Part shown: positions 48,120 through 57,422 of the stretch, in pieces
How positions within the stretch are numbered: position 1 is the first letter of the stretch
How the letters are laid out: each line of letters opens with the position of its first letter
Assembly: GCA_937926445.1 (NCBI GenBank)
Contig: CALBAK010000046.1
Span: 1-64,000 of the forward strand
Source of the DNA: an uncultured Alphaproteobacteria bacterium
GTDB taxonomy: Bacteria > Pseudomonadota > Alphaproteobacteria > Geminicoccales > Geminicoccaceae
Direction of reading: 5' to 3'
DNA length: 64,000 bases
Made by a program: the position numbers and the translations under genes
The notes under the pieces: generated by a model
The model's database searches: none
Told to the model about the DNA's origin: nothing
The model's input: the letters and a program-made list of their open reading frames with translations, nothing else

Positions 48120-48134
48120 GCTTGTGCGGTCGAC

Positions 48135-49049
48135 TCAGCCCTTCGTCGCTCCGGCCGTCAAGCCGGCGATATAGTAGTCCATGAGAAACGCGTAGATCAG
48201 GACGGGTGGTGCTGCCGTTAGCAGCGCCCCAGCCATGATCTGCCCCCAGTTGAACACGTCGCCTTTGATTAGATTGGTGACGATCCCGACCGGCAGTACG
48301 AGCTGGTCGATCGACGTCGTGAAGGCGAGCGGATAGAGGAACTGGGCCCAGGACACGGTGAAGGCGAAAATCGTGGCGGCGATCAGACCCGGCAGGGCCA
48401 CCGGCAGGAAGACCTTGAAGAGGATCTGCAGAGTGGAGGCGCCATCCACGATCGCTGCTTCGTCGAGCTCCTTGGGGATCGAGGAAAAGTAGCCGATCAG
48501 GATCCAGGTGCAGAACGGCACCGTGAGCGTCGGATAGACGATGCAGAGGATCCACCATCGGTTGATGAACTCGATCCCGGTGACGTCCCGCAGCCAGGTG
48601 AAGATCTGGAACATCGGGATGAAGAGCAGCGTCTCCGGAATCAGGTAGGTGAGGAACACCCCGGTCGCGAGCACCGTCGAGCCCAGGAATCGCATCCGGG
48701 CGAGCGAGAAGGCGGCGAGAGTGCTGATCACCATCGTGACCGAGACCACGATGATCGCCACCATGAACGAGTTCTTGAAGAAATTGAGGAAGGTCGGGGA
48801 GCCGAGCAGTGCCGCGTAGTTGGCGAGCGTCGGCTCGCGGATCAGCCAGGGGCTGCCCTCGAGGGCCGCGATCTCCTGGCTCGTCTTCAAGGACGTGACG
48901 AGCATGTAGACCGGCGGGGCGAGGAAGAAGACGCAGAACAGACCGAGGAAGAAGTAGGCCGACCAGAGCGCCCAGTGCCGCCGCCGAAGCAGATCGCTCG
49001 CCACCGGCACGAAGGCCGCGGGCGCCGCGGTGGCCTCAGCCCGTGACAC
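48135..49049 (-). CDS. sugar ABC transporter permease, MalG type
   Basis: A 304-residue CUT1-family permease with six membrane helices. The coupling motif is DEAAIVDGASTLQILFKVFL followed by PVALPGLIAATIFAFTVSWA, and the C-terminus AFLMDYYIAGLTAGATKG is typical of MalG/UgpE types. It overlaps the upstream MalF-type gene by 14 bases and is the last gene of the minus-strand operon. Confidence 0.92.
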   Translation of the reverse strand: MSRAEATAAPAAFVPVASDLLRRRHWALWSAYFFLGLFCVFFLAPPVYMLVTSLKTSQEIAALEGSPWLIREPTLANYAALLGSPTFLNFFKNSFMVAIIVVSVTMVISTLAAFSLARMRFLGSTVLATGVFLTYLIPETLLFIPMFQIFTWLRDVTGIEFINRWWILCIVYPTLTVPFCTWILIGYFSSIPKELDEAAIVDGASTLQILFKVFLPVALPGLIAATIFAFTVSWAQFLYPLAFTTSIDQLVLPVGIVTNLIKGDVFNWGQIMAGALLTAAPPVLIYAFLMDYYIAGLTAGATKG

Positions 49050-49971
49050 CGGCGAGTTCCCGCGAGCGGCGATGCACGTCGCGCAGGATGAAAATCGCGG
49101 CCGCCCCCAAGATCGGGAACATGAAAAGCGAAACGCAGGCGCCGAGTGGGATGTCGTTCGACTCGATCCCGAGCTTGAAGGCCCAGGTCGCGAAGACGTG
49201 GGTCATGTCGCGCGGACCGCCGGCTGTCAGGATGCGGACGATGTCGAAATTGGCGAAGGTCACGATCAGCGAGAACAGCACCGTGACCGCGATGATGTTC
49301 CGCAGCATCGGCAGGGTGACGTAGATCAGCTTCTGGAAGGCGTTGGCGCCGTCGATGTCCGCCGCCTCGTAGAGCTCGGCCGGCACCGATTTGAGCGCCG
49401 CCAGATACATGATCATGAAGAAGGGCGCACCGTACCAGACGTTGACCAATATCACGGAGAACCGCGCCCAATAGGGATCGCCGAGCCAAGGCACGGCCTC
49501 GAGACCGACCGACCGCAAGAGCCAGTTCAGAGCGCTGTAGGAGGGCTCGTACATCCACCACCAGACGAGCGTGCTCATGGCCGGTGGGATGACCCAGGGC
49601 ACGAGCAGCATGCCGCGCCATTTGCGCTGGCCCTTGTCCGGCAGCCGATGTACCAGATGGGCGAGCAGGAAGCCGATGAGCGCTTTGAAGATCACCGCGC
49701 TCACCGCGAAGATCACCGACTGCTCGACAACCATCCAGAAGGTTTCGCGCTTGAAAAGAAAGGTGAAGTTCGCGAGACCGACGAACCTCGTCATGCTCTT
49801 GTTCAGCGTGGCGAGGTGCAGCGAGTAGAATGCAGGGTAGACGACGAGGGCGAGGACGAGGAGGATGAGTGGCAGGCAGAGGAAGAACGCGATCCAGGCC
49901 CGACGTCGCGCCAGACTGCCGCCGCGCGCCACGACGCGTTCCCGATACGCGCCGCCCGCCGCCTGCGCCAT
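49036..49971 (-). CDS. sugar ABC transporter permease, MalF/UgpA type
   Basis: A 311-residue CUT1-family permease. The opening RRRAWIAFFLCLPLILLVLA is the first helix; the coupling region is YEAADIDGANAFQKLIYVTL followed by PMLRNIIAVTVLFSLIVTFA. The ATG at 49971 is preceded by a G-rich ribosome site (GGGGGGACGGCGG); an ATG 37 codons upstream is open but that stretch has no family character. It lies between the binding-protein gene (52 bases away) and the MalG-type gene. The ATPase is not encoded here. Confidence 0.92.
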   Translation of the reverse strand: MAQAAGGAYRERVVARGGSLARRRAWIAFFLCLPLILLVLALVVYPAFYSLHLATLNKSMTRFVGLANFTFLFKRETFWMVVEQSVIFAVSAVIFKALIGFLLAHLVHRLPDKGQRKWRGMLLVPWVIPPAMSTLVWWWMYEPSYSALNWLLRSVGLEAVPWLGDPYWARFSVILVNVWYGAPFFMIMYLAALKSVPAELYEAADIDGANAFQKLIYVTLPMLRNIIAVTVLFSLIVTFANFDIVRILTAGGPRDMTHVFATWAFKLGIESNDIPLGACVSLFMFPILGAAAIFILRDVHRRSRELAGVTG

Positions 49972-50023
49972 CCGCCGTCCCCCCGACGAGACCGCCGCAG
50001 CGGACCCCGACGGTCCGCCCGTC

Positions 50024-51373
50024 TCAACCGCGCATGAAGCCCTCGAGTTCGCGCTCGGCCCAGGCGATCGCCTTGTCGGCACTCTCCCCGCCCTGGACCA
50101 TCCGCGCGATCATCTTAGTGATCGTCGCCTGATTGTAGATCTGCTCGGCGATCTTGTGCGGCGCCGGCGCCGCTGCGATCGACAGGATCTGATCGCCGGA
50201 ATTCGGATAGTGGCGCAGCGTGCCCTTGGGCGGTCCCTCCTCGAGCCACGTCTTGAAGTCGTTGAAGGAGGTGTAGCCCGGAATGTCGTAGCCCTGGCTC
50301 GCCGCCACGAGCTGCTCCGCCGCCGAGCGGGTCGAGAGATGGGCCAGCAGACTCTTGGCCGCCGACTTGTTCGGGCTGAAGGCCCAGATCCCCCAATAAT
50401 AGGGCAGATACGGCCCGAAGCGTCCCTTGGGCCCGGCCGGCGCCGGATGGTGCCAGATCTTCTCCGCCACCTGCGGCGCGTCGCGCTTGGCCACCGCCCA
50501 GGCCGAGGGCGGGTTGAAGATCAGCGCACCCTTGCCCGAGATCAGCCAGCGATTGTTCGAGCCGTCGTCCCAGGCGATCGCATCCGCCGGCAAGAAGGCG
50601 GCGAGCCGCTTGGAGAAGTCGAGCGCCGCCCGGGTCGCATCCGAACTCACGACGATGTTGCCCTGTTCGTCGACGAGACGAGCACCGTAGGCCTGGAACA
50701 GCGAGCCCCAAGTATCGACGCTGTCGGAAGTGGTGCCGAGCCCGATACCGAACGGATAGCCGGCCTTGTGGCACTTTTCGGCGGCGGCGAGGAGCGCGTC
50801 CCAGGTCCACTTCGCGGCCTCGGCCGCGTTCGCCGGACCGTCGGGCGGGTACATCGCGAGGAGATCGATCCCGGCATGCTCCTTCATGAGATCGAGCCGC
50901 GAGGCCGGGCCCTTCATCTGCGAGCCGGGTGTGGCCGGCACCGCCCGCCAATGGCCGTCCGGTTTGCCCAGATACTCGACGACGGGGTTGGTTGGCCCGT
51001 TGTTGGCGAGGATCTCCTTCATGAGATCGTCGACCGGCTCGAGCCGTTCGGCGTGGCTGCCCGGCAGCCAGGTGTTCATCGCCAGGATGTCGTGGCCGGA
51101 GCGGGCCTGGGCTTCCGCCGCGATCGTCAAAAGGAGCTTGTTCCCCTGCGAGGGGATGTAGTCGATCTTGAGATCGACCTTCTCCTTCTCCGCCCATTCC
51201 CGGCACAGCCTGGTCAACGTGTCGTTGGCACCCGGCACCCAATGGTCCCAGAAGCCGACCGAGAGCTTGCCCGCGGCGTACGCGCCCCGCGCCCGGCCGA
51301 GCGTCGTCCCGGCCACGACCGTACCCGAGGCTCCGGCGAGCAGGCTCCGCCTGGAGAGATGCCACCTTGTCAT
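50024..51373 (-). CDS. sugar-type ABC transporter substrate-binding protein, Tat signal
   Basis: A 449-residue extracellular solute-binding protein (family 1). It has a twin-arginine signal LSRRSLLAGASGTVVAGTTL and then VGFWDHWVPGANDTLTRLCR at the mature start. AYGARLVDEQGNIVVSSDAT, NPPSAWAVAKRDAPQVAEKI and PYYWGIWAFSPNKSAAKSLL belong to the periplasmic two-lobe fold. The bound sugar cannot be deduced. It is first of a three-gene operon with the two permeases and divergent from the glutamate dehydrogenase gene. Confidence 0.92.
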   Translation of the reverse strand: MTRWHLSRRSLLAGASGTVVAGTTLGRARGAYAAGKLSVGFWDHWVPGANDTLTRLCREWAEKEKVDLKIDYIPSQGNKLLLTIAAEAQARSGHDILAMNTWLPGSHAERLEPVDDLMKEILANNGPTNPVVEYLGKPDGHWRAVPATPGSQMKGPASRLDLMKEHAGIDLLAMYPPDGPANAAEAAKWTWDALLAAAEKCHKAGYPFGIGLGTTSDSVDTWGSLFQAYGARLVDEQGNIVVSSDATRAALDFSKRLAAFLPADAIAWDDGSNNRWLISGKGALIFNPPSAWAVAKRDAPQVAEKIWHHPAPAGPKGRFGPYLPYYWGIWAFSPNKSAAKSLLAHLSTRSAAEQLVAASQGYDIPGYTSFNDFKTWLEEGPPKGTLRHYPNSGDQILSIAAAPAPHKIAEQIYNQATITKMIARMVQGGESADKAIAWAERELEGFMRG

Positions 51374-51540
51374 GCCGACGCCCCCCTTCTTTGTCGTCGC
51401 CGCCGGTCGTTCCATGAGCCGGCCGGCCGTCTTCGACGTCTCTCCTCATAAACGGCCGCCGGACGCCCGACAACGGCCCGACGCGTGATGATTCGTTAAC
51501 CTTCCTGTGCTTTAAGGCGTAGGCCAGAAAGGAACGCGTT

Positions 51541-54500
51541 GTGGAGCCGACCATGACCACGACCATCGACCCGCGCGCGTCGGAGCTCGTGGCCACCGTG
51601 GTCGCGACCGTCGAGGAGCGGTTCGATCCGGCCGAACGCGCCCTCGCCCGGGCCTTCTGCCTCCGCTGGCTCAAGGACGTGCCGACGGCCGACCTCCTGG
51701 GCCAGGACCCCCTCGATCTCTACGGGGCCGCGCTCGCCCACCTGCGCTTCGGCAGCCGTCGCGATCCGGGCACCGCCCTGGTCCGCGTCTACAACCCCGA
51801 GATCGACCGGCACGGCTGGCAGTCGACCCACACGATCGTCGAGATCGTCAACGACGACATGCCCTTCCTGGTCGACAGCGTGGCCATGGAGCTGGCCCGC
51901 CACGGCCTCGGTGTCCACCTCACGGTCCACCCCGTCGTGCCCGTCCGGCGCGACCCGGCCGGTCGGCTCCTGGCCGTTCCGGACGAGCGGGAGGCCGACG
52001 GTGCGGCCGAGAGCTTCATCCACGTTGAGGTCGACCGGCTGAGCGATCCCGCCCGGCTCGCGGCGCTCGAGGCCGATCTCGTGCGCGTACTCGGCGACGT
52101 GCGGGCCGCCGTGCGCGACTGGCGGGCCATGCGGGCGCTCCTCGAACGGGCGGCCGAGGAGTGTCGGCCGCCGGCCGAGGCCGTGCCCGCCGAGGACCTC
52201 GCCGAGATCCGCGCCTTCCTGCGCTGGCTCGCCGACGACCATCTCGTGCTCTTGGGCGCCGCCACCTACCGGCTGGTCCGCGAGTCGGACGGGCCCCAGC
52301 TCCTGCGCGAGGCCGAAAGCGCCCTCGGCATCCTCTCCCGCCACCGCGAGGCCGGCCGATCGACGAGCTTCGCGGCCCTGCCCGTGGCCCTGCGCGAGGC
52401 GGCGATGGCCGCCTCGGCCCCGCTCACCCTCACCAAGGCCAATTCGCGCTCGACGGTGCACCGCGCCGCCTGGCTCGATTTCATCGGCGTCAAACGTTAC
52501 GACGAGCGGGGCGCGGTGATCGGCGAGCACCGCTTCCTGGGGCTCTTGACCTCGGTCGCCTATAGCAAGAGCCCGCGCGAGATCCCGCTCCTGCGTCGCA
52601 AGTTCGAGGCCGTGATGCGGCGGGCCGGCTTACCACCCGGCGGGCACGCGGCCAAGGCGCTAGCCCACATCCTCGAGACCTTCCCGCGCGACGAGCTGGT
52701 CCAGATGGACGAGGACCGGCTCTACGCCACGGCGATCGAGATCCTCCACCTGCAGGACCGCGCCCGGGTGCGGATGTTCGTCCGCCCCGATCCGTTCGGC
52801 CGCTTCGTCTCTTGCCTCCTGTTCGTGCCGCGCGAGCAGTACAACACCGCCCTGCGCGAACGCATCCAGCGCCTGCTCGAGCGCGAGCTCGGCGGCGGCG
52901 AGAGCGAGTTCCAGGCCCTCCTCTCCGAAGCCCGTTTGGCCCGCATCCTGCTCACGGTGCGCACGCCTTTGGGCCTCCCCGCCGAGCTCGATCCGAGCCG
53001 GCTCGAGCGGCTCGTCGCCGAGGCGTCGCAGAGTTGGACCGAGCAGTTCGCCCAGGCGCTCGTCCGCGAGTTCGGCGAGGAGGAGGGCAACCGCCTCTTC
53101 CGCCTCTACGGCGCGGGCTTCCCGGCGGCTTACCGAGAGAGCGTACCGGCGCGGGCAGCGGTGCCCGATGTGCGCGCCGTCGACCGTCTCGCCCGCGGCG
53201 AGATCGGCGCCCTCGCCGTACGCCTCTACCGCCGACTCGAGGACCGCGAGCTCGTCCGGGTCAAGGTGATCCGCCCCGACGGGCCGCTGCCACTCGCCCA
53301 GGCCCTGCCGATCCTCGAGAGCCTGGGCCTCGAGGTCCTCGCCGAGGAGCCCGCCCTCCTGCACGACGCCGACGGCCGGATCTTCGCGATCCACGACTTC
53401 GGCGCCCGGCCGGTCGTCGAAGGCGAAATCGACGCCGATCGGGTCCGTGCGGTGTTCGAGACCGCCTTCCTCGACGTCTACACGGGGCGGGTCGAGAACG
53501 ACCGCTTCAACCGCCTCGTGCTCGCCCGCGGGCTCGAGGCGCGCGAGGTGGCGATCCTGCGCACCTACTGCAAATACTGGCTCCAGCTCGGCGTGCCCTT
53601 CTCGCAGAGCTACATCGAGAGCGTGCTCGTCGCCAACGCCGAGCCGGCGGCTCTCCTCGTCGCCCTCTTCCGCTCCCGCTTCGATCCCGCCCGGGCCGAC
53701 CGCGAGGCCGAGTGTGCCCGGCTCGAGGCGGCGATCGCCACGTGCCTCGACCGTGTCGGCTCGCTCGACGAGGATCGCATCCTGCGCGCCTTCCTCGCGA
53801 TGATCCGGGCGACGACGCGGACCAACTGGTTCCAGCGCGACGCGGCGACCGGCGGTCCCAAAGGCCACCTCTCGATCAAGCTCGACCCGGCCCGGGTGCC
53901 TGGCATGCCGCGGCCACGCCCGGCGTTCGAGATTTTCGTGTGCGCTCCCTGGATGGAGGGGGTCCATCTGCGCGGCGGCAAGGTCGCCCGCGGCGGCATC
54001 CGCTGGTCCGACCGGCGGGAGGATTTCCGCACCGAGATCCTCGGCCTCGTGAAGGCGCAGATGGTCAAGAACGCGGTCATCGTCCCGGTCGGTGCCAAGG
54101 GCGGCTTCGTCATCAAGCGGCCGCCGCCGGCGGGCGACAGGCAGCCACTCCAGGACGAGGGCATCCGTTGCTACCAGACCCTGCTCCGGGGACTTCTCGA
54201 CCTCACCGACAACCGAGTCGGCGAGACCGTGGTGCCACCGCCCGAAGTGGTCCGCTACGACGACGACGATCCCTATCTCGTGGTCGCCGCCGACAAGGGC
54301 ACGGCCACCTTCTCTGACATCGCCAACGCCGTGGCCCGCGAGTATGGCTTCTGGCTCGACGACGCCTTCGCTTCAGGCGGCTCGGCCGGCTACGACCACA
54401 AGGCGATGGGCATCACCGCCCGCGGCGCCTGGGAATCGCTCCGCCGCCATTTCCGCGAGCTCGGGCTCGACCCCGACCGCGATCCGTTCACCTGCGTCGG

Positions 54501-56460
54501 CATCGGCGACATGTCGGGCGACGTGTTCGGCAACGGCATGCTGCTGTCGGACAAGATCCGCTTGATCGCGGCGTTCGACCACCGCCACGTCTTCCTCGAC
54601 CCGGACCCCGACCCGGCCCGGAGCTTCGCCGAGCGCAAGCGGCTCTTCGCCCTGCCGCGCTCCTCCTGGGACGATTACGACCGGGCGGCGTTGAGCCCGG
54701 GTGGCGGGGTCTGGCCGCGCAGCGTCAAGAGCGTGCCGATCTCGCCGGAAGCGCGCCGTGCGCTGGGTCTGTCCCCCGAGGTGACCGCCCTCGCCCCCAA
54801 CGAGCTCGTCCGGGCGATCCTCCTCGCACCGGTCGACCTCCTCTGGAACGGTGGCATCGGGACCTTCGTGAAGGCCCGCGCCGAGAGCCACGCCGATGCC
54901 GCCGACCGCGCCAACGACGCGGTCCGGGTGGACGGCGAGGATCTCCGCTGCCGTGTCGTCGTCGAGGGCGGCAATCTCGGCTTCACCCAGCGCGGACGGA
55001 TCGCCTTCGCCCGCAAGGGTGGTCGGATCGGCACCGACTTCATCGACAATTCAGCCGGCGTCGACTGCTCGGACCACGAGGTCAACATCAAGATCCTGCT
55101 CGGCAGGGCAGTCGCCGAGGGCGAGCTCACCCTGCGCCAGCGCGACGAGCTCCTGCGCGCCATGACCGAGGAGGTGGCGGAACTCGTCCTGCGCGACAAC
55201 ATCCTGCAGAACCTCGCCTTGAGCACGGGTCAGGTGGTCGCCGCCGAGCTCCTCGACGCGCAGGCCCGACTCCTCCGCAAGCTCGAACGCTCGGGCCGGC
55301 TCGACCGCGCTCTGGAACATCTGCCCGACGAAGCCGAGATCGCCCGAAGGCGCGAGGTCGGCGAGGGCCTCACCCGCCCGGAGCGGGCGGTGCTGCTGGC
55401 CTACGCCAAGTCGAGCCTCTACACCGACCTCCTGGCGAGCAGCCTGCCCGATCGAGCCTATTTCGCGGCCGATCTCGCCGAGTATTTCCCGCGACCCTTG
55501 CGGGAGCGCTTCGCCGGGTACATCGCCGGCCACCGGTTGCGGCGCGAGATCGTCGCTACCCGGCTCGCCAACAGCCTTGTCAACCACGGGCTCGAGGTCT
55601 TCGCAAGCGAGCTCGAAGATCTCACGGGCGCCGGACTCGAGGATCTGGCGGTGGGCTTCGTCGTGGCACGCGACGCCTTCGGCCTGCTCGCCCTCGGCGC
55701 CGAGATCGAGCGGCTGGCTCCGCCCGTGCCGGCGGCCCTCCAGCTCGAGCTCCTGGTCGCGGTGCGCAAGGTGCTCGTCGACGGGACCCGCTGGTTCCTC
55801 GCCAACATGCCGCGGCCGCTCGTCATCCGCGACATCGTGCCCGCCTATCGACCGCTCGTGCAGCGCGTCGTCGGCGCCCTCGACACCGTTCTGCCGGCGG
55901 GTGCCGCTGCCCGCCTCGCCGAGCGGGTCGAAGCGCTGCGGGTGGTCGGGATCGGCCCGGACCTCGCCCGCCGAGCCGCCGCCCTGCCCTATCTCCCGCT
56001 GGCCGGCGATGCCGCCATGGTGGCCCTCGACCCGACCGTGGCGGTCACCGGGAGCGCCCCCGAGCCGCTCTTGGCCGCCCGAGTGCTCGCCGCGCTCGAT
56101 GCCGCACTCGCTGTGGGTGAGCTGCGCGCCCGGCTCGCCGCCGTGCCCTGCCGCTCGGCCTGGGACCGGATGGCGATCGCTGGGCTCGACGACCGGCTCG
56201 CGGCCGAGCTGCGCCGACTCGCGACCGCCGCCCTCGCCCGCGGTTTTCGGGCCGAGTCGGCGGCGACCGCCGAAGCCGAGGTCGCTCGCTTCCTGGCCGA
56301 CGGACTCGCCGGACTCGGCCGCTGGCAGGGCCTGGTCGGCGAGCTGCGCACCGCCGCCGGACCGGAGCTCGCCATGTTCGTCGTCGCGGCCCGCGCGCTC
56401 GCCGATCTCGTGCCGCTCGGCCTGCGGCAATCGGAGGGCGGCACCGTGACCGCTCGGTGA
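51541..56460 (+). CDS. NAD-specific glutamate dehydrogenase, large (180 kDa) type
   Basis: A 1639-residue Bac_GDH family enzyme (PF05088) that deaminates glutamate to 2-oxoglutarate, mostly for catabolism. The N-terminal third includes regulatory ACT-like modules (IVNDDMPFLVDSVAMELARH). The catalytic core shows HLRGGKVARGGIRWSDRRED (as VHLRGGKVARGGIRWSDRRE), VPVGAKGGFVIKRPPPAGDR, CVGIGDMSGDVFGNGMLLSD and CRVVVEGGNLGFTQRGRIAF. The start may be GTG 51541 (AAGGA seven bases upstream) or ATG 51553 (GGAG six bases upstream). It is divergent from the sugar-binding-protein gene. Confidence 0.95.
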   Translation: MEPTMTTTIDPRASELVATVVATVEERFDPAERALARAFCLRWLKDVPTADLLGQDPLDLYGAALAHLRFGSRRDPGTALVRVYNPEIDRHGWQSTHTIVEIVNDDMPFLVDSVAMELARHGLGVHLTVHPVVPVRRDPAGRLLAVPDEREADGAAESFIHVEVDRLSDPARLAALEADLVRVLGDVRAAVRDWRAMRALLERAAEECRPPAEAVPAEDLAEIRAFLRWLADDHLVLLGAATYRLVRESDGPQLLREAESALGILSRHREAGRSTSFAALPVALREAAMAASAPLTLTKANSRSTVHRAAWLDFIGVKRYDERGAVIGEHRFLGLLTSVAYSKSPREIPLLRRKFEAVMRRAGLPPGGHAAKALAHILETFPRDELVQMDEDRLYATAIEILHLQDRARVRMFVRPDPFGRFVSCLLFVPREQYNTALRERIQRLLERELGGGESEFQALLSEARLARILLTVRTPLGLPAELDPSRLERLVAEASQSWTEQFAQALVREFGEEEGNRLFRLYGAGFPAAYRESVPARAAVPDVRAVDRLARGEIGALAVRLYRRLEDRELVRVKVIRPDGPLPLAQALPILESLGLEVLAEEPALLHDADGRIFAIHDFGARPVVEGEIDADRVRAVFETAFLDVYTGRVENDRFNRLVLARGLEAREVAILRTYCKYWLQLGVPFSQSYIESVLVANAEPAALLVALFRSRFDPARADREAECARLEAAIATCLDRVGSLDEDRILRAFLAMIRATTRTNWFQRDAATGGPKGHLSIKLDPARVPGMPRPRPAFEIFVCAPWMEGVHLRGGKVARGGIRWSDRREDFRTEILGLVKAQMVKNAVIVPVGAKGGFVIKRPPPAGDRQPLQDEGIRCYQTLLRGLLDLTDNRVGETVVPPPEVVRYDDDDPYLVVAADKGTATFSDIANAVAREYGFWLDDAFASGGSAGYDHKAMGITARGAWESLRRHFRELGLDPDRDPFTCVGIGDMSGDVFGNGMLLSDKIRLIAAFDHRHVFLDPDPDPARSFAERKRLFALPRSSWDDYDRAALSPGGGVWPRSVKSVPISPEARRALGLSPEVTALAPNELVRAILLAPVDLLWNGGIGTFVKARAESHADAADRANDAVRVDGEDLRCRVVVEGGNLGFTQRGRIAFARKGGRIGTDFIDNSAGVDCSDHEVNIKILLGRAVAEGELTLRQRDELLRAMTEEVAELVLRDNILQNLALSTGQVVAAELLDAQARLLRKLERSGRLDRALEHLPDEAEIARRREVGEGLTRPERAVLLAYAKSSLYTDLLASSLPDRAYFAADLAEYFPRPLRERFAGYIAGHRLRREIVATRLANSLVNHGLEVFASELEDLTGAGLEDLAVGFVVARDAFGLLALGAEIERLAPPVPAALQLELLVAVRKVLVDGTRWFLANMPRPLVIRDIVPAYRPLVQRVVGALDTVLPAGAAARLAERVEALRVVGIGPDLARRAAALPYLPLAGDAAMVALDPTVAVTGSAPEPLLAARVLAALDAALAVGELRARLAAVPCRSAWDRMAIAGLDDRLAAELRRLATAALARGFRAESAATAEAEVARFLADGLAGLGRWQGLVGELRTAAGPELAMFVVAARALADLVPLGLRQSEGGTVTAR

Positions 56461-56615
56461 TATCTGCGCGCTTGCGGTGGTCGACCGCGGGCGATATCCA
56501 CCGGCAACGCCCGCCGTCGCGCCCTCCGCCGGGCGCCGGCGTCGTGGATCGGAGGGCCATCGCCGCCGCCTCGCCCCGTGACGTCGGCCGGCCCGCGCCC
56601 GTCGGGGACGTGACC

Positions 56616-57197
56616 ATGCACCAAGCCGAGATCGTCAAGGAGAGCGAGCTCTTCTTCCGGCAGTGGTTGCGATCGCCGCGTTCGATGGGCTCGATCAAGC
56701 CCTCCTCGCCGGCGCTCGCCCGGGCGATCGCCGAGGCGGTGATCTGGCAGCCCGGCCGATACGTGGTCGAACTCGGTGGCGGCACCGGCGCCATCACCCA
56801 GGGCCTGATCGAGCGCGGCATCCCGCGCGACCGCATCGTCGTCGTCGAGCTCGACCGCGAGCTCGCTGCCTTTCTCGGCCGCCGTCTGCCCGGTTGCCTC
56901 GTCGTCCGGGGCGACGCGACCAAGCTCGACCGGATCCTCGCCGAGCTCGGCGTCGAGGACGTCGCCACCGTGGTCTCCGGTCTACCGATGGTCCGGATGC
57001 CCTTCACGTTCCAGAAGGCGATCGTCGAGCAGGGTCTGGCGACCCTGCGCGAGCCCGGCACGATGCTCCAGTACAGCTATTCCCCCGTCCCGCCGATTCC
57101 CGCGCGCAAGCTCGGCATCCGCGCCGAGCTCGTACGCTACGTGCTCCGCAACCTGCCGCCGGCGACCGTCTGGCGCTATCGCCGTGCGAGCCGCTGA
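56616..57197 (+). CDS. SAM-dependent methyltransferase, phospholipid N-methyltransferase (PmtA) type
   Basis: A 193-residue class I methyltransferase: HQAEIVKESELFFRQWLRSP, RSMGSIKPSSPALARAIAEA, the SAM loop YVVELGGGTGAITQGLIERG, and VVSGLPMVRMPFTFQKAIVE. The pattern is that of Rhodobacter-type PmtA and the related rRNA-dimethylase-like group; methylation of phosphatidylethanolamine to phosphatidylcholine is therefore likely but not certain. The ATG at 56616 is two codons after an in-frame GTG. It is followed by a 225-base gap before the acyl-CoA ligase. Confidence 0.82.
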   Translation: MHQAEIVKESELFFRQWLRSPRSMGSIKPSSPALARAIAEAVIWQPGRYVVELGGGTGAITQGLIERGIPRDRIVVVELDRELAAFLGRRLPGCLVVRGDATKLDRILAELGVEDVATVVSGLPMVRMPFTFQKAIVEQGLATLREPGTMLQYSYSPVPPIPARKLGIRAELVRYVLRNLPPATVWRYRRASR

Positions 57198-57422
57198 GCG
57201 TCGGGCTTTCAGCGGGCGACTGCGGCACCCTACCGTACCCGTCGTCGCAACCCTGCTATGCGCCGGTCGCCGCGGCTGATATAGCCCGAGCGGGGTTGCG
57301 ATGGACGACGCGACCGGAGCCGGGGGAGGCGGCTGCATGGAAGGATTCCTGACCGATCGGGTTCGCGAGGCACCGGGCGCGGCGACGGGCCGCCCGGCCG
57401 CGTAGGATCCAGGGAGCGGACG

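Noticed and set aside
51488-51520. GTTAACC and TTTAAGG before the glutamate dehydrogenase gene as a CtrA site
   Set aside because: The two TTAA half-sites are separated by 13 bases, not 7, so only half-sites remain.
51496-52530. Long minus-strand open frame opposite the glutamate dehydrogenase gene, and many others of 300-700 codons elsewhere (for example 7476-9704 and 10495-12510)
   Set aside because: They are antisense or out-of-frame shadows caused by very high GC content; their translations are rich in Arg, Gly, Asp and His and show no family pattern.
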